The notes under the pieces: model-generated
What the model was told of the DNA's origin: nothing
Seen by the model: the letters and a program-made list of their open reading frames with translations, nothing else
The model's database searches: none
Part shown: in pieces, positions 19,029 to 30,475 of the stretch
Layout of the letters: every line of letters begins with the position of its first letter
How positions within the stretch are numbered: position 1 is the stretch's first letter
Source of the DNA: Hirsutella rhossiliensis
Taxonomy: Eukaryota > Ascomycota > Sordariomycetes > Hypocreales > Ophiocordycipitaceae
DNA: 64,000 bases
Assembly (NCBI RefSeq): GCF_020360975.1
Contig: NW_025408674.1
Span: 1,054,001-1,118,000, forward strand
Direction: 5' to 3'
Program-made: the position numbers and the translations under genes

Positions 19029-22000
19029 TGTCACAGGTCCGGCTTTGGTGGGCGGTCAGCGGATTACCCCGCAGATTACCGCCGATTACCCGCTTGCCCT
19101 TGACATCACCTCTGCCGGGTTGATGTCATCTTCGGAGCGCCATAAAGCGCGAAAGCCGGGACCGACGACGAGAAAACCAGTTCGACTGGATAGCCTGCGT
19201 TTGTGCGATCAGAATGCACCCTGTCTAAGGTCCTACATCCTGTCGGTTGCGAGGTTGCGGTGATTTGAAGCATTTTCTAGCCTTGACGCGCTGGAGCTAC
19301 AGCGGCGCTTAGCGGATGCATACCCTGTCTACAGGCCACTACCGCTGACTGTAGCGACGCAGCCCTGACGGCCTGGGGCACTTTCGCCGCCAAGGTCCTC
19401 GTCATTCTATCAGACGGGTGTTCAAAATCACTGCGCCATCGACTTTTCGCTACCACCGACGTTGAATTGCCCCGACGCACGTTTGTGTCCCTTTTCGCCT
19501 TGCCTGTCCTTTCGGATGGCCTTGAACAACTTATCCAAAGAGCCTCGCCATGCGCTCTTCCCTGGGCTTGCCCCTGGCCCGCTTGCACCATTCCCTGCTG
19601 CTGCTCTAGAGAGAGCGGAGCGTATGCCGGACCGCCCGCTTGCGAAGGGCCTATCTCGGACCTGAGGACCGTCTCTCGTGGAGCGCGGCGCCTCTGTTGA
19701 TGAGCTCCCGCGATCTCCGCATGTTGACCTGCAGCTCCTTGGCCGGGGCTGAAGGTGACGGTGTAGGTGGCCTGCGCAAACTCATCCAACTTTGTGCATA
19801 GTTCGTAAGAAGCCCCCAAAAGGTCTAGATGTCTTCGCTCAGCTAACTGCTCGGCTGCGACCTGTTGAGTCAGTACTGTGCGCAGCTTCTCCGCAACCAC
19901 CGGCATCGCTTTTTGAATGACCGTGGTATGGCTGTCTTCGTGGTCCCGTGTGCATGTGTCTTGAACTTTGCTGGCGAACGCTTCAAACTCGGGGCAAGAG
20001 AAGACCGGATCCTGAAAGATAGGATGGTCGGGGTAGGACTCGCGAAGGAAGACAGCGTCCTGCAGGAGCACCTCTCGAAGCCACTCCAGGAGTTCCAAGA
20101 AGGCGCCGGCGGCCATGTTCTGCTCCACCCCCAGATCTGAGAAAGGGCTACTGTGGGCCTCTTTCCATTTGTCGAGTTGAGGCCAGACCTGCACGAGTAG
20201 CACCACAGGCGGCCTTACGGTGGCCCGGGGCACGAAATAAGACCCCGACTATTCAGGGTCAAAGTCGGCCACGGCCCTCATGAATTCGAAAGGCAGGGAA
20301 GTCAGATAGCAGCCGGTCATTTGGTCTCCGTTATTCCAACGACCGGCTCGGCGGATCTGTATAGTTCGGGTCAGCCCAGGCCAGGGGGTTGGCGCGGCTT
20401 GCCTAGGGCAGATGACATGCCTGGCCTTCATCCACTCCGGCCATGTCGGCGTTTTGCGTCGCGGCCACTCTAGGCGCATGGCTGACCTTGGAGACCTTGA
20501 TGCCGGCCTTCTTGTAGAACCTGGACGTCCATTCTCGGGCAGTCTGGCCCGACAACGGAGCTGTATATTCGGTGAGTGAAAGGGTCGATGCACCCTCTGA
20601 GTTTTGGGATTCCGGTGAATGCCATCACGCTTACCTTGAGGCTCCTTCGCCGATCGGCGGAGCACCTTCGTTTCATACCAGTCTTCGCTTCTTTGGAAGA
20701 CGGGAAACCTTTCCGCCTTTTCTACCTGCCAGCGCCAGAAAAGCCAGAACGCGAGGGCGCCGATGAGACAAGACCGCGGATCTCGATGCCGCAGAGCAGA
20801 TCCATACTCCATGCGGCCGTGCTGGTTGGTCTTCCCACAGTTCATCACGACAACCAGCGCCTTCGTGGTATACCCCTGGGCCTTGCAGCCCTCGTTGGGT
20901 AAGTCCAGGGGAAAGCAGTCTGCCAACTCCATCGGCAGGCGGTTGCCGGACCGCAGCAGCATGTGGTTCCCGAGCAGAAAGTCCACCTGCGTCCTCAGGG
21001 CGCAGGCGATCTCTTTCCTCTCGGACCATGCCACGTTGGTGTGGTCGGGTATCTGCGCCGGCGCATACACATCTCTGAGAGTTCCAACTCCCCTGTCCAT
21101 GTATTCCTTCCTCTTCCGGCTCCAAGTCGTTGCAAGAATGCTGCGTTTGAGCGCCTTCAGTGCCACTCCTGTGGCCGGGCCGCAGGATTGACTCCCGGCT
21201 CTTCTGCTCGTCGTAAAGCTTCTGTATGGCCGAGACGTAGCCCCGTACAGTATTATACTGTAGTTTGAGCGTGGACTCATACAACTCCAAGTCGGAGTCT
21301 GACTCGTATTCGCTACCTCCGCCGCCTACAACGATGGTATCTGCTGGGGGAAGCTGGGTGTTAGTATGATGGGCTGGCTCAGTCCGACGACCACATCCCG
21401 TGATCAACATCTGTTACCTGATGGTGCTCTGCGTCTTTTCACGGCCCTCTTGGCTTCCTGAGCCTCGAGGTGTCGTTTTCTTTCATCGGCGACCCTCTTT
21501 CCTTTCTTTGGAGGACGTGATGCCACTACCTCCTTCATGAAGAGCAAGAGCTTTCCTTCATCGACCAGGTCTCCCGGTAGCTGTTGGCCCTGTGGTACCG
21601 AGGCCGGCCAAACGTCCGGGATCGCAGGCCAGTTGGCTTGACACCACTCCTGTGAGGCGGTCAATGCATGGATCTACATGAAGATTGCAGGGCGCGCATG
21701 CGGGCTTGCCTTCCATTCTTCCTGCTTGGGACGATAATTTCGCTTCGTATTCTTCGGCTGGGTGTTCTCCAGATCTAACAGGTAGTGCTCAATGGCCGCC
21801 CTGACCCGGGGATCCTCTATCGCGTTCGACATGGTGCAGGCGGTCGCCGTCGCGACGGTGGCAATGGAGGAGGGGGAGGAGGGGGGGGGAGGAGGGAGGG
21901 GGAGCGCAACGCGCGTGAGCGAGACCGAAATCGAAGGTCTCGCGCAGGGCCCCCGGGCGTGGACCTTCGATTTTGCCGTCCGATGGCGGTAATCCGACTA

Positions 22001-22109
22001 AGAAAACGCCAGCCCCGCAGTCGGGCCTTCGAAAACGACATGGTTTTGCATGGGGCGGGGCGGTAATCCGATTACCGGATGACCGGTCGGCCGGCCCGGA
22101 CCTGTGACA
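19029..22109 (-). mobile_element. Crypton-bearing segment with inverted ends
   Basis: TGTCACAGGTCCGG at 19029-19042 is perfectly inverted at 22096-22109. GATTACC-type motifs lie just inside both ends. The enclosed 3.08 kb holds the Crypton recombinase remnant. Classical Cryptons lack terminal inverted repeats, so either this is a variant with inverted ends or the Crypton sits in another element. No target duplication is seen at the 14-bp boundaries. Confidence 0.5.
19277..21664 (-). pseudogene. Crypton tyrosine recombinase with CBF3/Ndc10-like domain
   Basis: In minus order: an N-terminal piece with DEGKLLLFMKEVVASRPP (21664-21404); a core-binding helix region LQYNTVRGYVSAIQKLYDEQ (about 21240); the catalytic half with ELADCFPLDLPNEG, NCGKTNQHGRMEYG and RSCLIGALAFWLFWRW (to about 20690); after a frame change, VSHAPRVAATQNADMAGV (about 20470); after another, RRAGRWNNGDQMTGCYLTSL, with the presumed nucleophile Tyr, and EFMRAVADFDPE (20249). 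Then PRATVRPPVVLLVQVWPQLD begins the CBF3-subunit-like C-terminal region to 19277. In Cryptons this enzyme excises and inserts the element via a circular intermediate. At least four frame breaks make it nonfunctional as read. The usual GCR1_C DNA-binding tail was not recognised. Confidence 0.78.
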
Positions 22110-22503
22110 CCCCATTATTTGATATGCCAGGGTTTGTAGCAGGTCACCACCAACTGGATCAAACTTGGTGCACTAGCGCTAATTCACAATCATCTACGGT
22201 GAGCACTAGCAGGGGCCCGCCCTTCATTTTCATCACCCTCCTTCTGTCGCGAAGAACGTCTCTTGGTTGAGTCAGCCAGGTCACCCATGGGTAGCTAGGC
22301 CAACAAGGGAGCTGACAACCGGGTCTAACGAGAAGGCTGGAAAGCTCCTATTAAAAGACTGGAGCGTTTTTAGTCGAGGAGGCTGGGGGTCCCCAGCCTC
22401 TCTCAAACCTATACCTATAATACGAAAGAGGGATATAAATAGGGGCTTGGATTTAGGGCAGAAACAAAAGAGAGAGAGAAAAATACACACAACTACGGAG
22501 GAA
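21665..22503. other. G-rich low complexity and LTR-like promoter segment, no gene
   Basis: 21865-21900 is a G-rich run. Two near copies of GGTAATCCGA sit at about 21990 and 22063. From about 22380 there is a tandem-like GGCTGGGGGTCCCCAGCC palindrome and a TATAAATAGGGG box, followed by purine-rich sequence, suggesting an old LTR promoter cut by the Tc1-like insertion. Confidence 0.3.
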
Positions 22504-23287
22504 GCCTTCAAAAGTTATCGGCCACGCTAAATTAGACCCTGTAAGGAAAAAGGAAGTAGCAACCAAATTACTATAGCACCGTTCCCAGCTTATACCTAAT
22601 CTAGCCTGCCCTCGCGATATTCGTTGCCGCCCTTAAGTTTAATTATTTTCTGCACATAACGAGGGATTCGTTCAATCCAAGCCTGTATCTTCTCTTGCGG
22701 TAGCTCCTTAAGACACCAGGCTAGTCGTTCTTTTCGCATCTTCTTCGTTAAGCCTGGCTTCCTCGTAGGCTTCGTCTTCCGGAAGCCTGCTAAGCGGAGG
22801 ACTCGCCATATAGTCGTTGCTAAGACCGGGTGCCCTGCTAAGCTCAGCTCGCTAGCAATATCAACGTAGTTTTTTTCCCTTCCGTATCTATCGCGGCGAC
22901 CTTCGTGAGAACCTCATCTTGGATTGTAGGCTGCTTAGAGGGACAGCCAGAACGAGGGGCATCTTAGAGCCACTCGTCTCGAAGGGTCAAGGGCAGCGCA
23001 TCTGGCTTAAAGCCGCGTTGAAGAGCTCGTGTATAGATACATTTAACTGTTCTAAGAGGCACGCCAGTCAAGGCAGTAACTTCAGCAGCCGATTTCCCGC
23101 CGCCTCGAAGCACCACAATGAGGGCTCGAGTCGCGATATCTGTTTTTCGCCTTATTGTTATCGGGAATGTTAAGAAAGGCGGAGGGGCGGCTGCCATACA
23201 AAATCGCGTGCGGGGCACTCTATTTACTTTGCTACTTCCTTTTTCCTTACAGGGTCTAATTTAGCGTGGCCGATAACTTTTGAAGGC
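22504..23287 (-). mobile_element. Tc1/mariner-like deletion derivative, 784 bp
   Basis: Perfect 59-bp terminal inverted repeats (22504-22562 and 23229-23287, outer end GCCTTCAAAAGTTATCGG). The interior keeps the N-terminal half of a Tc1-type transposase and has lost the catalytic half. No TA duplication is present at the repeat boundaries, which is unusual for this superfamily. Confidence 0.82.
22640..23218 (-). pseudogene. Tc1-like transposase, N-terminal part
   Basis: The frame from 23218 gives a helix-turn-helix typical of Tc1 transposases: KTDIATRALIVVLRGGGKS, then EVTALTGVPLRTVKCIYTRA and LQRGFKPDALPLTL, stopping after DEWL. Downstream, in shifted frames, homology continues through a Gly/Arg linker and a second helix-turn-helix (ATTIWRVLRLAGFRKTK) to about 22640. 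The DDE/D catalytic domain is absent. It could bind the terminal repeats at most. The frame change after DEWL is another single-base lesion. Confidence 0.65.
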
Positions 23288-24351
23288 TGCCTCTGTACAC
23301 ATTTCTGCATCATAGGCCCTTTCTGCTGACTTTCTTCGTGAGACCTTCAATATGAGCGTCACTTAGACTGTATTTCTCATCAACCCGAAAACTCGTTCGA
23401 CCTGATACCTTGGCGTGAACCTAACGACAGCCCAATTGATAATGGACGTATTGGCGCCGACAACGACTCTGTAGACGAAGCTGTTCGCGACCTTGATCTT
23501 GATCTTGTCATTAGAGGCTTGCGCGGCACAATACGCACGAAAAGCACCGCTTATACTCACGCCGCTGCTTGTTCTTGTCTTCTCTCGGCTATGCCGATGT
23601 GGCGCGATAGGGACGGCCGACGGAGGTAGATGTCGGTCGACACCTACCCCGCCGATCTACTCGACCTATATGAGTAGTTCGGGAGCCTCAAAGTTGCACG
23701 CCCAAACTCACCCGCGTTCAGCTACTGATCGCGTACAGAGCGCAGTAACGCCAAAGCTCTCTTTCCGCTGCAGTCAGAAAATGTCTGGGCTGCTGCTATC
23801 GTTAGCAGCAGCCACGCAGCTGCCATTACTAGCCTTTCGACTGTAAAATATACATAGCTCCATTCACCTTGGATGAAAGCCCTCGTAACGCTTTCTCCTG
23901 CGTGTCGTTGGCAGCGAGCGACCTGATGCAGGCGTTTCCTGAAGCGACTACGGCCCCGAAAAGTCCGAGGTAACCAAAACGCGCCGAACTTAGCGGAGGA
24001 GGAATCTACGCCACGCGCTGCTGATACTACTTTATATTGTATTCGAAAGAGGCGCATTTCGACTTTTTGGGAGAGGTGCCGAAGGCATCGAACGGATCAA
24101 TCGAATACGATGCCATTTGGAAGCCAACATGGATGTTCATTGACGACCTCCAGAGAGAGCGGGCGTTGGAAGAGGCCGAGGATATCACTGCGAGCGATAT
24201 TGGCCAACTTGCGTGGGGGAAAGAGGCAAGTAGATGTAGCCATCTTGTCATGGATACTGAGTCTGAGTAGAATAGCGAATGTTGTCCAAAACAACCCTTA
24301 AACCCCCCTCGCTCCTTTCCCTTATACCAACGACAGTGCGTGCTCCCTATT
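23288..24351. other. Unassigned sequence with short open frames
   Basis: Minus-strand frames 23560-23363 (ends RFTPRYQVERVFGLMRNTV) and 24057-23722 (with a hydrophobic stretch MAAAWLLLTIAAA) and a plus frame 24037-24270 (GSIEYDAIWKPTWMFIDDLQ) look protein-like in composition, but I do not recognise a family. No start, splice or partner evidence supports a gene. Confidence 0.25.
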
Positions 24352-24565
24352 TGTCACGCGCCTAAAGTGCTTGACCACGGTAGATGGCTGGTTAATTCCA
24401 ACTACTGGCTGGAGTGACTTTTCCAGAGAAAAGCACGGGGCTGGGAGGCATCTCGTGATTATAAAGTAGGGTCGCATAGTCTCTGAGGAGCTCGTCAGAG
24501 ATCAATCCATTGCATTACTGGCCCCGTTCTTCACTCTCTGTTTCGTTGTGTGTGTGCGCCTTACA
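24352..24565 (+). mobile_element. Solo LTR, 212-bp family
   Basis: 214 bp from TGTCACGCGCCTAAAG to GTGCGCCTTACA, with perfect 5-bp duplications CTATT at 24347-24351 and 24566-24570. It is the inverse orientation of the copy at 18057 and about 90 percent similar to the copy at 31603. Confidence 0.9.
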
Positions 24566-25198
24566 CTATTCCCATGCCCGTCGGTCAAAGACTTCGTTTC
24601 CTTCCGGGCCTGCCCTCCAGTCAAGAAACCCGATGCTGATCAGCAGACAACCCGATTTGGCAACATGCTCGAGAAGAAGCCGATAACTTGATATTCTCCG
24701 ATTCTCGGGGGTTTCTCCTGCTTCTGCTTTTGTGTCGGTGTCGGCTAAACGCTTCAGAAGAGGCATCGTGAGATCTTCATGGGACGGCCAACGAGCCACA
24801 TAACATGGAAGTTGTGCAGTGTCACATCTAGAGCCATTTTGGTGGGCGAAGCTATCGCCCCACCCGAATCTCATCAGTTCAACGAAGGGCTGACGGACCC
24901 ATGGCGAGGCATATCTCGTCATCTTTCGAGAAGCGCCAAACTCCTGCCCCCATTCCAGGAAGTGGGTTGACTGGAAAGAGTGCCCAACAGGCCGCGAGCA
25001 CGCTGCTGATTGCGTTGTCATTCGTCTTTCAAGGGTCTTCAACGTCAGCTGCTGCCGTTGGTTGTTGATCAATTGACACCGACGGCTGCCGAGTGAATAC
25101 GTCGGAGTTTCTGCTGCGAACTTCCATTTCGACCCTTGATGTTTTTCCTCCAAAGCAAGACGGGGCCAACAGCGACGGCCATTATGGTGAGGGAACAT
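24566..25198 (-). CDS. Hypothetical frame, 210 codons
   Basis: Open from an ATG at 25196-25198 to a stop that falls inside the target duplication of the adjacent solo LTR, so the natural C-terminus may have been replaced. The second half (FVELMRFGWGDSFAHQNGS, LLKRLADTDTKAEAGETPEN, YRLLLEHVAKSGCLL) has alternating helical character reminiscent of degenerate ankyrin-type repeats, but no consensus is met. I do not recognise a family, and the frame may be fortuitous. It has no coding neighbours. Confidence 0.25.
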   Translation of the reverse strand: MFPHHNGRRCWPRLALEEKHQGSKWKFAAETPTYSLGSRRCQLINNQRQQLTLKTLERRMTTQSAACSRPVGHSFQSTHFLEWGQEFGASRKMTRYASPWVRQPFVELMRFGWGDSFAHQNGSRCDTAQLPCYVARWPSHEDLTMPLLKRLADTDTKAEAGETPENRRISSYRLLLEHVAKSGCLLISIGFLDWRAGPEGNEVFDRRAWE

Positions 25199-26279
25199 GT
25201 CGTGATTGAGATCAGTTACGCGGTTTCACCTGACTGAGGAATTAGAAGAATCGTATGGGTCGATTTTAGGTAGACGTAGCGCAAGGAAACAAAAAGGACA
25301 GGAAGTAGCGCAAAGGACAAAAATAGATATCTCATGTGCTCAATCATTTAATACTCTCGCAAGCATCGTAACCCGCTTCACATTTAATACTTTTTGTTGG
25401 GGTTTTGTCTGGCTCCCATTCCTATAATAAATGCAAATGACTATCTTTTAACCTTCGTAATGCCCACTAGGCGCTTTCCGCCGTCCCGGGTAACATCACC
25501 GAGTTTTAGAACACCGACGCAACGACCACGCCCGAAATGGTATACCTCTTTATTGACGTTAGGCGAGTTTAGTTTTAAGTGTACCCGTAACTTCACATTA
25601 CGTAGTGCAGTAGCTTGAGCGTCAAGACGGGTTGCGCGATGACGCTACGGAAGGCTAGCACTCTCTGCGGGATTACGTGTGTATCAAGCTCCGACAGGAC
25701 CAGGGTCGAGAAAACGAGAAGCCTGAAATTGAACGGGGGAATAATCCGCAAAATATATGCTCATTTTGAGGCTGCTGGGTGAACTGTAGTCTAATAATAC
25801 CTCTTCAATCTTCTGAATCACGTTGCCGAATGTCTCAACTGTCCTCTGAAGGTTCGTTTTCGTCATATTCGCCGCTTCTAGCTTGATAGACTTGGGGCCT
25901 TCACGCTTGAACATGCCGCTACTTTGAACTGATTCCTTGTCAAAGGCTCAAGCAGGCTTGGAAGATAGCTCCATTGCGTTCACATCATCAAGTTGTTTGA
26001 AGACAGAAAACAGCTGCTATCTTGAGCCAAAAGGCGCTGTCCGTGGTGCAGGATTTGGTCCTCGAATTGGCTGGTTCAATTATTGTAACAATTGTGAGAT
26101 AAGGCTACTGTACTCGCGTGCTTAGGAAGCCGCAGACTACCGAGGACTGCGAAGTTGTCGCCTCCGCAAATGGCCTCCGCACTGATCCAAATATGGACTT
26201 CTCTGCCGGTGATACGCATTTATAAAAGCACGACAAGCTCGCAGATCTCTTCGCCTTCGTATTATAGCTGCTCTCCGAA
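25199..26279. other. Unassigned, no gene seen
   Basis: A minus-strand frame near 25460-25620 reads NVKLRVHLKLNSPNVNKEV then FGRGRCVGVLKLGDVTRDGG, which looks like real protein, but its family is unknown to me and it has no start. Another minus frame, 25914-25684, is short. The stretch 26100-26279 is upstream of the LysM gene, with a TATA-like TTTATAAAAG at about 26219, which would suit that gene's promoter. Confidence 0.3.
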
Positions 26280-27409
26280 ATGTTTCTATCTTTACTTTTT
26301 GCCTGCGCCGCTGTGGTAAGCGCGTGTAAACCTGAGCGCAAGGGATTGTGGATAGTCCAAAAGGATCAGTATGCGATCGATGCAGCAGAACACCTTGGTG
26401 TCGCCGTGGAAGACATATCAAAGCTTAATTATGGGAACAGACTAAGCTTAATTGTTCCGGGTCAAACAGTCACGATTCCATATGTTTCTTCGCTTCTGCC
26501 GCCGGCGACATGGAATATGGAAGCAATTACGACAGGGAGCGCGATTAGTTGCAGAGCATATCTCGAAATGGTGCCATCAACAACACTTAACACACGAGTC
26601 AAAAATACATTGAGTACTGTGACAAGGGGTTCTTTCTCGACATCCACGCGTCGTCTAGGCCAAACGTCGACTGCATCATCCAAAAAATCGACGTTGTGGA
26701 CAATGACGAAAAGTGCAGACACCGAAGCCAATCCAATTGTGACAACTACAAGCGAGGCTACATCCAAGCTTGTCGAAGTGTCACTTTCGAGTGGGAAAGA
26801 CATCTCGACGCCTTCTACGGCGCTGTCTGAAACCCTCCATACTGGGCAGTCTTCGAACGCCTGTGGAAGCACGAACCGCATCTCGGCCACATCGTCACCA
26901 GCGTCTGAACCCACGTCGGACTCTGGCTCAAGCCCTTGTGCATCGCACAGAAGGCTCCAAGAATAGGCGGAAAGGTTGACCCTGAAGAGCAGGCGCGCTT
27001 GGCCAGTATTTTCTGTCAGGAGGAGAGGATCCTCTCAGCTCCAAGAACCCCAGCTTCCTTAAGCAGTACTGGAATGGAGCAAATACCTACTTCTACTCCT
27101 CTATTGGACTGGCGGGGACATGGGTTGTTCCTATACGGAAAAGATCGACAGAACTTTGTGCGCGGAGACGATGAAAAAGAACTATTTGGCCTGTAAGTTG
27201 CCTATTAACTTTCTAGTCTGTAAAGCTGACGCTAGGTCTCAGGTAACAATGACGGCGCTGGTGGTTTCACAGAGAGACAATGCGTAATTTATGAGTTTCG
27301 GCATTTTGAAGCAGAGCCTGAGCCTGGACTCTACTCAGTGTCTTCACGGCCTCTTTTACATGTCTCAGAAACGGTCTCGGCTACGGCGTCGAAACGAACA
27401 CATCCATAG
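26280..27409 (+). pseudogene. Secreted LysM-type protein, frameshifted
   Basis: The ATG at 26280 begins a signal peptide (MFLSLLFACAAVVSA). It is followed by a LysM-like module, WIVQKDQYAIDAAEHLGV to PGQTVTIPYV (about residues 24-68), then a Ser/Thr-rich linker of about 150 residues. The frame slips by one base near 26945 and again near 27035. The continuing homology reads VDPEEQARLASIFCQEE, then SSKNPSFLKQYWNGANTYF and CAETMKKNYLAC. A 50-bp intron (27193-27242, GTAAGT..CTGAC..CAG) leads to an exon NNDGAGGFTERQCVIYEF ending at 27409. Secreted LysM proteins bind chitin and can shield hyphae or hide chitin fragments from host immunity. The architecture, one LysM plus a long linker and a Cys-containing C-terminal module, is not that of short LysM effectors. 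The two lesions leave it inactive as read. Confidence 0.7.
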
Positions 27410-27782
27410 ATAACCCTACGTTCACCTGTTCGCGCACAACTTAACTGTGAAGGGAAGGTGCTTTCTAATTCTGCTCGAACATGAGATAATTGGCAGGGTG
27501 TCAAGATGTAAGCACAGGGTGTACCCTTTCATCATTTGCCTGACCCTTGCGCCCAGTCAGCGATCAGAGTCGGATGCACCAAGGCAGGGAAGATGTATGA
27601 AATTTATTTATGGCAGTGAAATAAGCAGCATTCACGCTACCAGACCTTTAGCGCTCAGGATACGTATTTAGATAGAATGCGCGATAAATGTTGTGTCGCA
27701 ATATCAAGCCTGCTTAGGATGATTACTCATGAAGTGGCGATATTACTACGCAACGCCGCTGTTGCCTGGAAGGCAACAGCTA
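27410..27782. other. Unassigned, ends in split LTR-like hairpin
   Basis: No coding frame. Ends with a perfect hairpin GCTGTTGCCT-gga-AGGCAACAGC at about 27762-27784, into whose TA the pogo element inserted. The sequence beyond the element (29975 onward) looks like the continuation of the same LTR. Confidence 0.35.
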
Positions 27783-29972
27783 CCCATGCCCCACCCCTTT
27801 CGGTAACACCCACCTTTCGGTAGCGCAATTGAAAAATTCTCCACCAAAAGTCTACCATTTGAACTACATGAAATATGATCAGAACTTAACATTATAAACA
27901 CAAAAATTATATCATTCCGTAGAGAAATGGACGCTCTTATATGTACCGGCGCTTTTTTACCATTCGCCCGGATCTGGTGGTGACTGGAAGGGCTTCGGGT
28001 GCCACCTTGACTTCGATCACTGAAGCTGTCTCCACCTCTGAGACCGCCTCCTCCTCTGTGTCAGAATTCAGCACAACGGCTATCTCTTGGCTTTTAATTT
28101 GGGAATGGCTTCCTCAGCCACCAAAGCTTCACTGAGAGTCATGAACCGTCTGTTCGGGTTCGGAATTGCTCTCCTCTTCTTGCCTCTCTGCAGCCGGGCC
28201 ACTTCTTCCTCTAGCTTCGCGATTCTGTTGCTGTGCTCGGCAAGCGTCTGTTCTTGGGCTTCAAAGCCTCTAGCTATCACGGCGTATCGTCTCCGGGTGC
28301 CAGGAGTCTTGTTCTTTCCGAAATCGCGAATCTGGCGGCTGTTTCTTGGCGTATCATCAGAACCCAAAAATGGCGCGGACTTTGGAGACGTCTCTACAAT
28401 GTCCGCGTGAATTTCTGGATGCCGCAATGCCTTGGATCGTGAGATCGGCCAATTCCCAGTGACCCTCCAGCCGGACAATATATTCTTTGCCGTCATTCCA
28501 ACCTCGCGCGCTTTAGCATATGCCCGTATAAAATTGACCTTATGAACAGGCGCAGAATCGGTCAAACAGGTCAATTTCTGAAGTTCTTTCCGGTAAGCTG
28601 CCTTGGAGGCATTGAATACACCGTTATCTAACGGCTGGAGGCCATGAGAGCAGTGGGCAGGAAGGTAACAGCAATAAACGTTGTTCAAAAAGCATGTGGC
28701 CATCCATGCATCCTGGTCCCGGTTAACGGTAATTCCTACAGAGGTGGATAAAGAAACGCACCGTTGCATGACTTCCATGTCCATCTAATATGATCAGTCT
28801 AGCATCTGAGGCATCGGCTGGTCGCGTCTGGGGCAAATAGACCCTCTCAAGCCACTCAATAGCGATATGGTTGTCCGTCCATCCGTTGGGCGACGTTATG
28901 TAATGCCAGTCGGCTATTTTGCCGAATTCCGTCAAGAACCACTGTTTTGGAGTTCTTTGCCCTTGAAAATGATGCCAGGAGTAAGGACACGGCCGTCCGC
29001 GGTGATAGCTTCAATAAATGAGGTCCAGTTGCGGGACTGTGGCCCTTTCAGAAGGGCCTTCCGTTTTGGGTCTGCACTCCCAACCACAAGACTATCCAAA
29101 CCTGGCAAAAAGAGTCTGGTTAGTAAAAGTAATGAAAGACAAGCCAAATACTCACCAAAGCCAGACATAATACCGCCTTCGTCAACATTCACGGTATTTT
29201 CTGGTTTAATCCATCCATACTCCTTTTCCTGATATCGAAGAACCAGTGAACCGCACGAGGCGTAAAAGCATTAAATCGGTTAGCTTCCTGACGTCTCCCA
29301 CGCTTGTTCTTGATGTCCGGATGGCGATTGATGAATTTAGAGACCCAGTTGCGCCCCACTGTCCGCTCGTTGTTCAGTTGCTTCATAAGAGCCTCCACAC
29401 ATGCGTGGATCTGACTGTGGGAGGGAGCATAGCCGAGAGACTCTTGGCGGAGGATCCAAGAAACCAAGCGAGCTTCCTGAGACTTACTCAAGAGTTGACG
29501 AGGCTGGATCTGATCAGCCAGGGCTACCTGGCCTTTGAGTCTGTCGGAAATAGACTGCTGAGGTATGTCATACTTTTGGGCGGCGCGGTACTGCGACAAG
29601 CCGTTTTTTGTGACATCAATTATCGCATTAGCCATAATATCCTCCGTATAAATACTCCGAGGCCGCTTTAAGGTCATTTTGGTCATGTGGTGGAGGAATA
29701 ACGAGAAGAATCATCGTCAGGAGGCGGAAGGAGATTAGGGGGTTGGATGGTAATTTCGCGTGCAAGGTTCGCACAGGCCACAGACCCCCGTCCAAACATT
29801 CAACCATCGAAAAGTAGAATTCAATCAATCCTCTATCTACTCCAAGTGACGGCTTGTGAATATCTTCAAAGCTGGCTGGAATCGGTGTAAGTGAAATTGA
29901 TGGGTTTTGGTGGGGATATTTCCTAATGCGCTACCGAAAGGTGGGTGTTACCGAAAGGGGGGTGGGGCATGG
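27783..29972 (-). mobile_element. pogo-type DNA transposon, second family
   Basis: A 2190-bp element with about 47-bp inverted repeats (CCATGCCCCACCCC..TTTCGGTAACACCCACC...), flanked by TA at 27781-27782 and 29973-29974. The repeats contain the tandem motif TTTCGGTA twice. It carries one minus-strand transposase. It is unrelated at the nucleotide level to the pogo elements at 4489-8241. Confidence 0.88.
27938..29686 (-). pseudogene. pogo-type DDD transposase, second family
   Basis: Starts MTKMTLKRPRSIYTED (29686). It has a psq-type helix-turn-helix (SQYRAAQKYDIPQQSISDRL), then a CENP-B-type domain (NWVSKFINRHPDIKNKRGR). The catalytic part has NVDEGGIMSGFG followed by a 58-bp intron (GTGAGT..CAG, about 29096-29155), then RNWTSFIEAITADGRVLTPG. 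A one-base slip near 28955 leads to ADWHYITSPNGWTDNHIAIE and LIILDGHGSH (second Asp). Further breaks near 28720-28790 precede LPAHCSHGLQPLDNGVF (third Asp), a coiled coil, and, after a last slip near 28095, an acidic and then basic tail ending at about 27938. It would move the enclosing element; four or more lesions inactivate it as read. Confidence 0.83.
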
Positions 29973-29974
29973 TA

Positions 29975-30475
29975 ATGCGTAGGCAGGCAACAAGTCTTTC
30001 ATTTGTGTATAAAGAGCTGCACAATTCCCTGCAGCTCATTCACTCACCTCTTGTTCTTTAGATAATTCTCATCAATTGACTGATGCCATTCAGGTCGCTT
30101 TGCACAGCCGCTGTCGTGCCAGGTGTGGGCCGTAACTGTCTGACATGTTGCTGTTAAGCGATGCTATAAACCCTTCTGCATAACGTCACCCTGACGCCAA
30201 AGCAGCCTAGGTGGCGACATGGGCAAATCTCAAGGCATCCAAACATCGATATATGGAAAACCCTCTGTCTGTCATTGAGGATAGACGGCAATTCACATGT
30301 GGGCTCTCTTTTCATCTTCGGCCCCTACTAAAGAGCAGCCACTCTCAAGAAGAATTATCTTCATCAACTGGCTGGAAAGGGGCGTTCGCGATAGCTTGAA
30401 CTCGGCGTCTTACGACATTCTTGAAAGGGCATCGTCACTAGTTCTCCTGGTGCCACTTCTCCCCGGGCAGATAGT
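29975..30475. repeat. Right part of split LTR-like repeat, then unassigned
   Basis: TATAAAGAGCTGCAC at about 30009 and the 38-base block shared with MULE 1 (about 30052-30089) indicate an LTR whose left part lies before the pogo element. The end is probably GTCTGACA at 30141. 30142-30475 holds a plus frame with IIFINWLERGVRDSLNSASY that I cannot identify. Confidence 0.45.
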
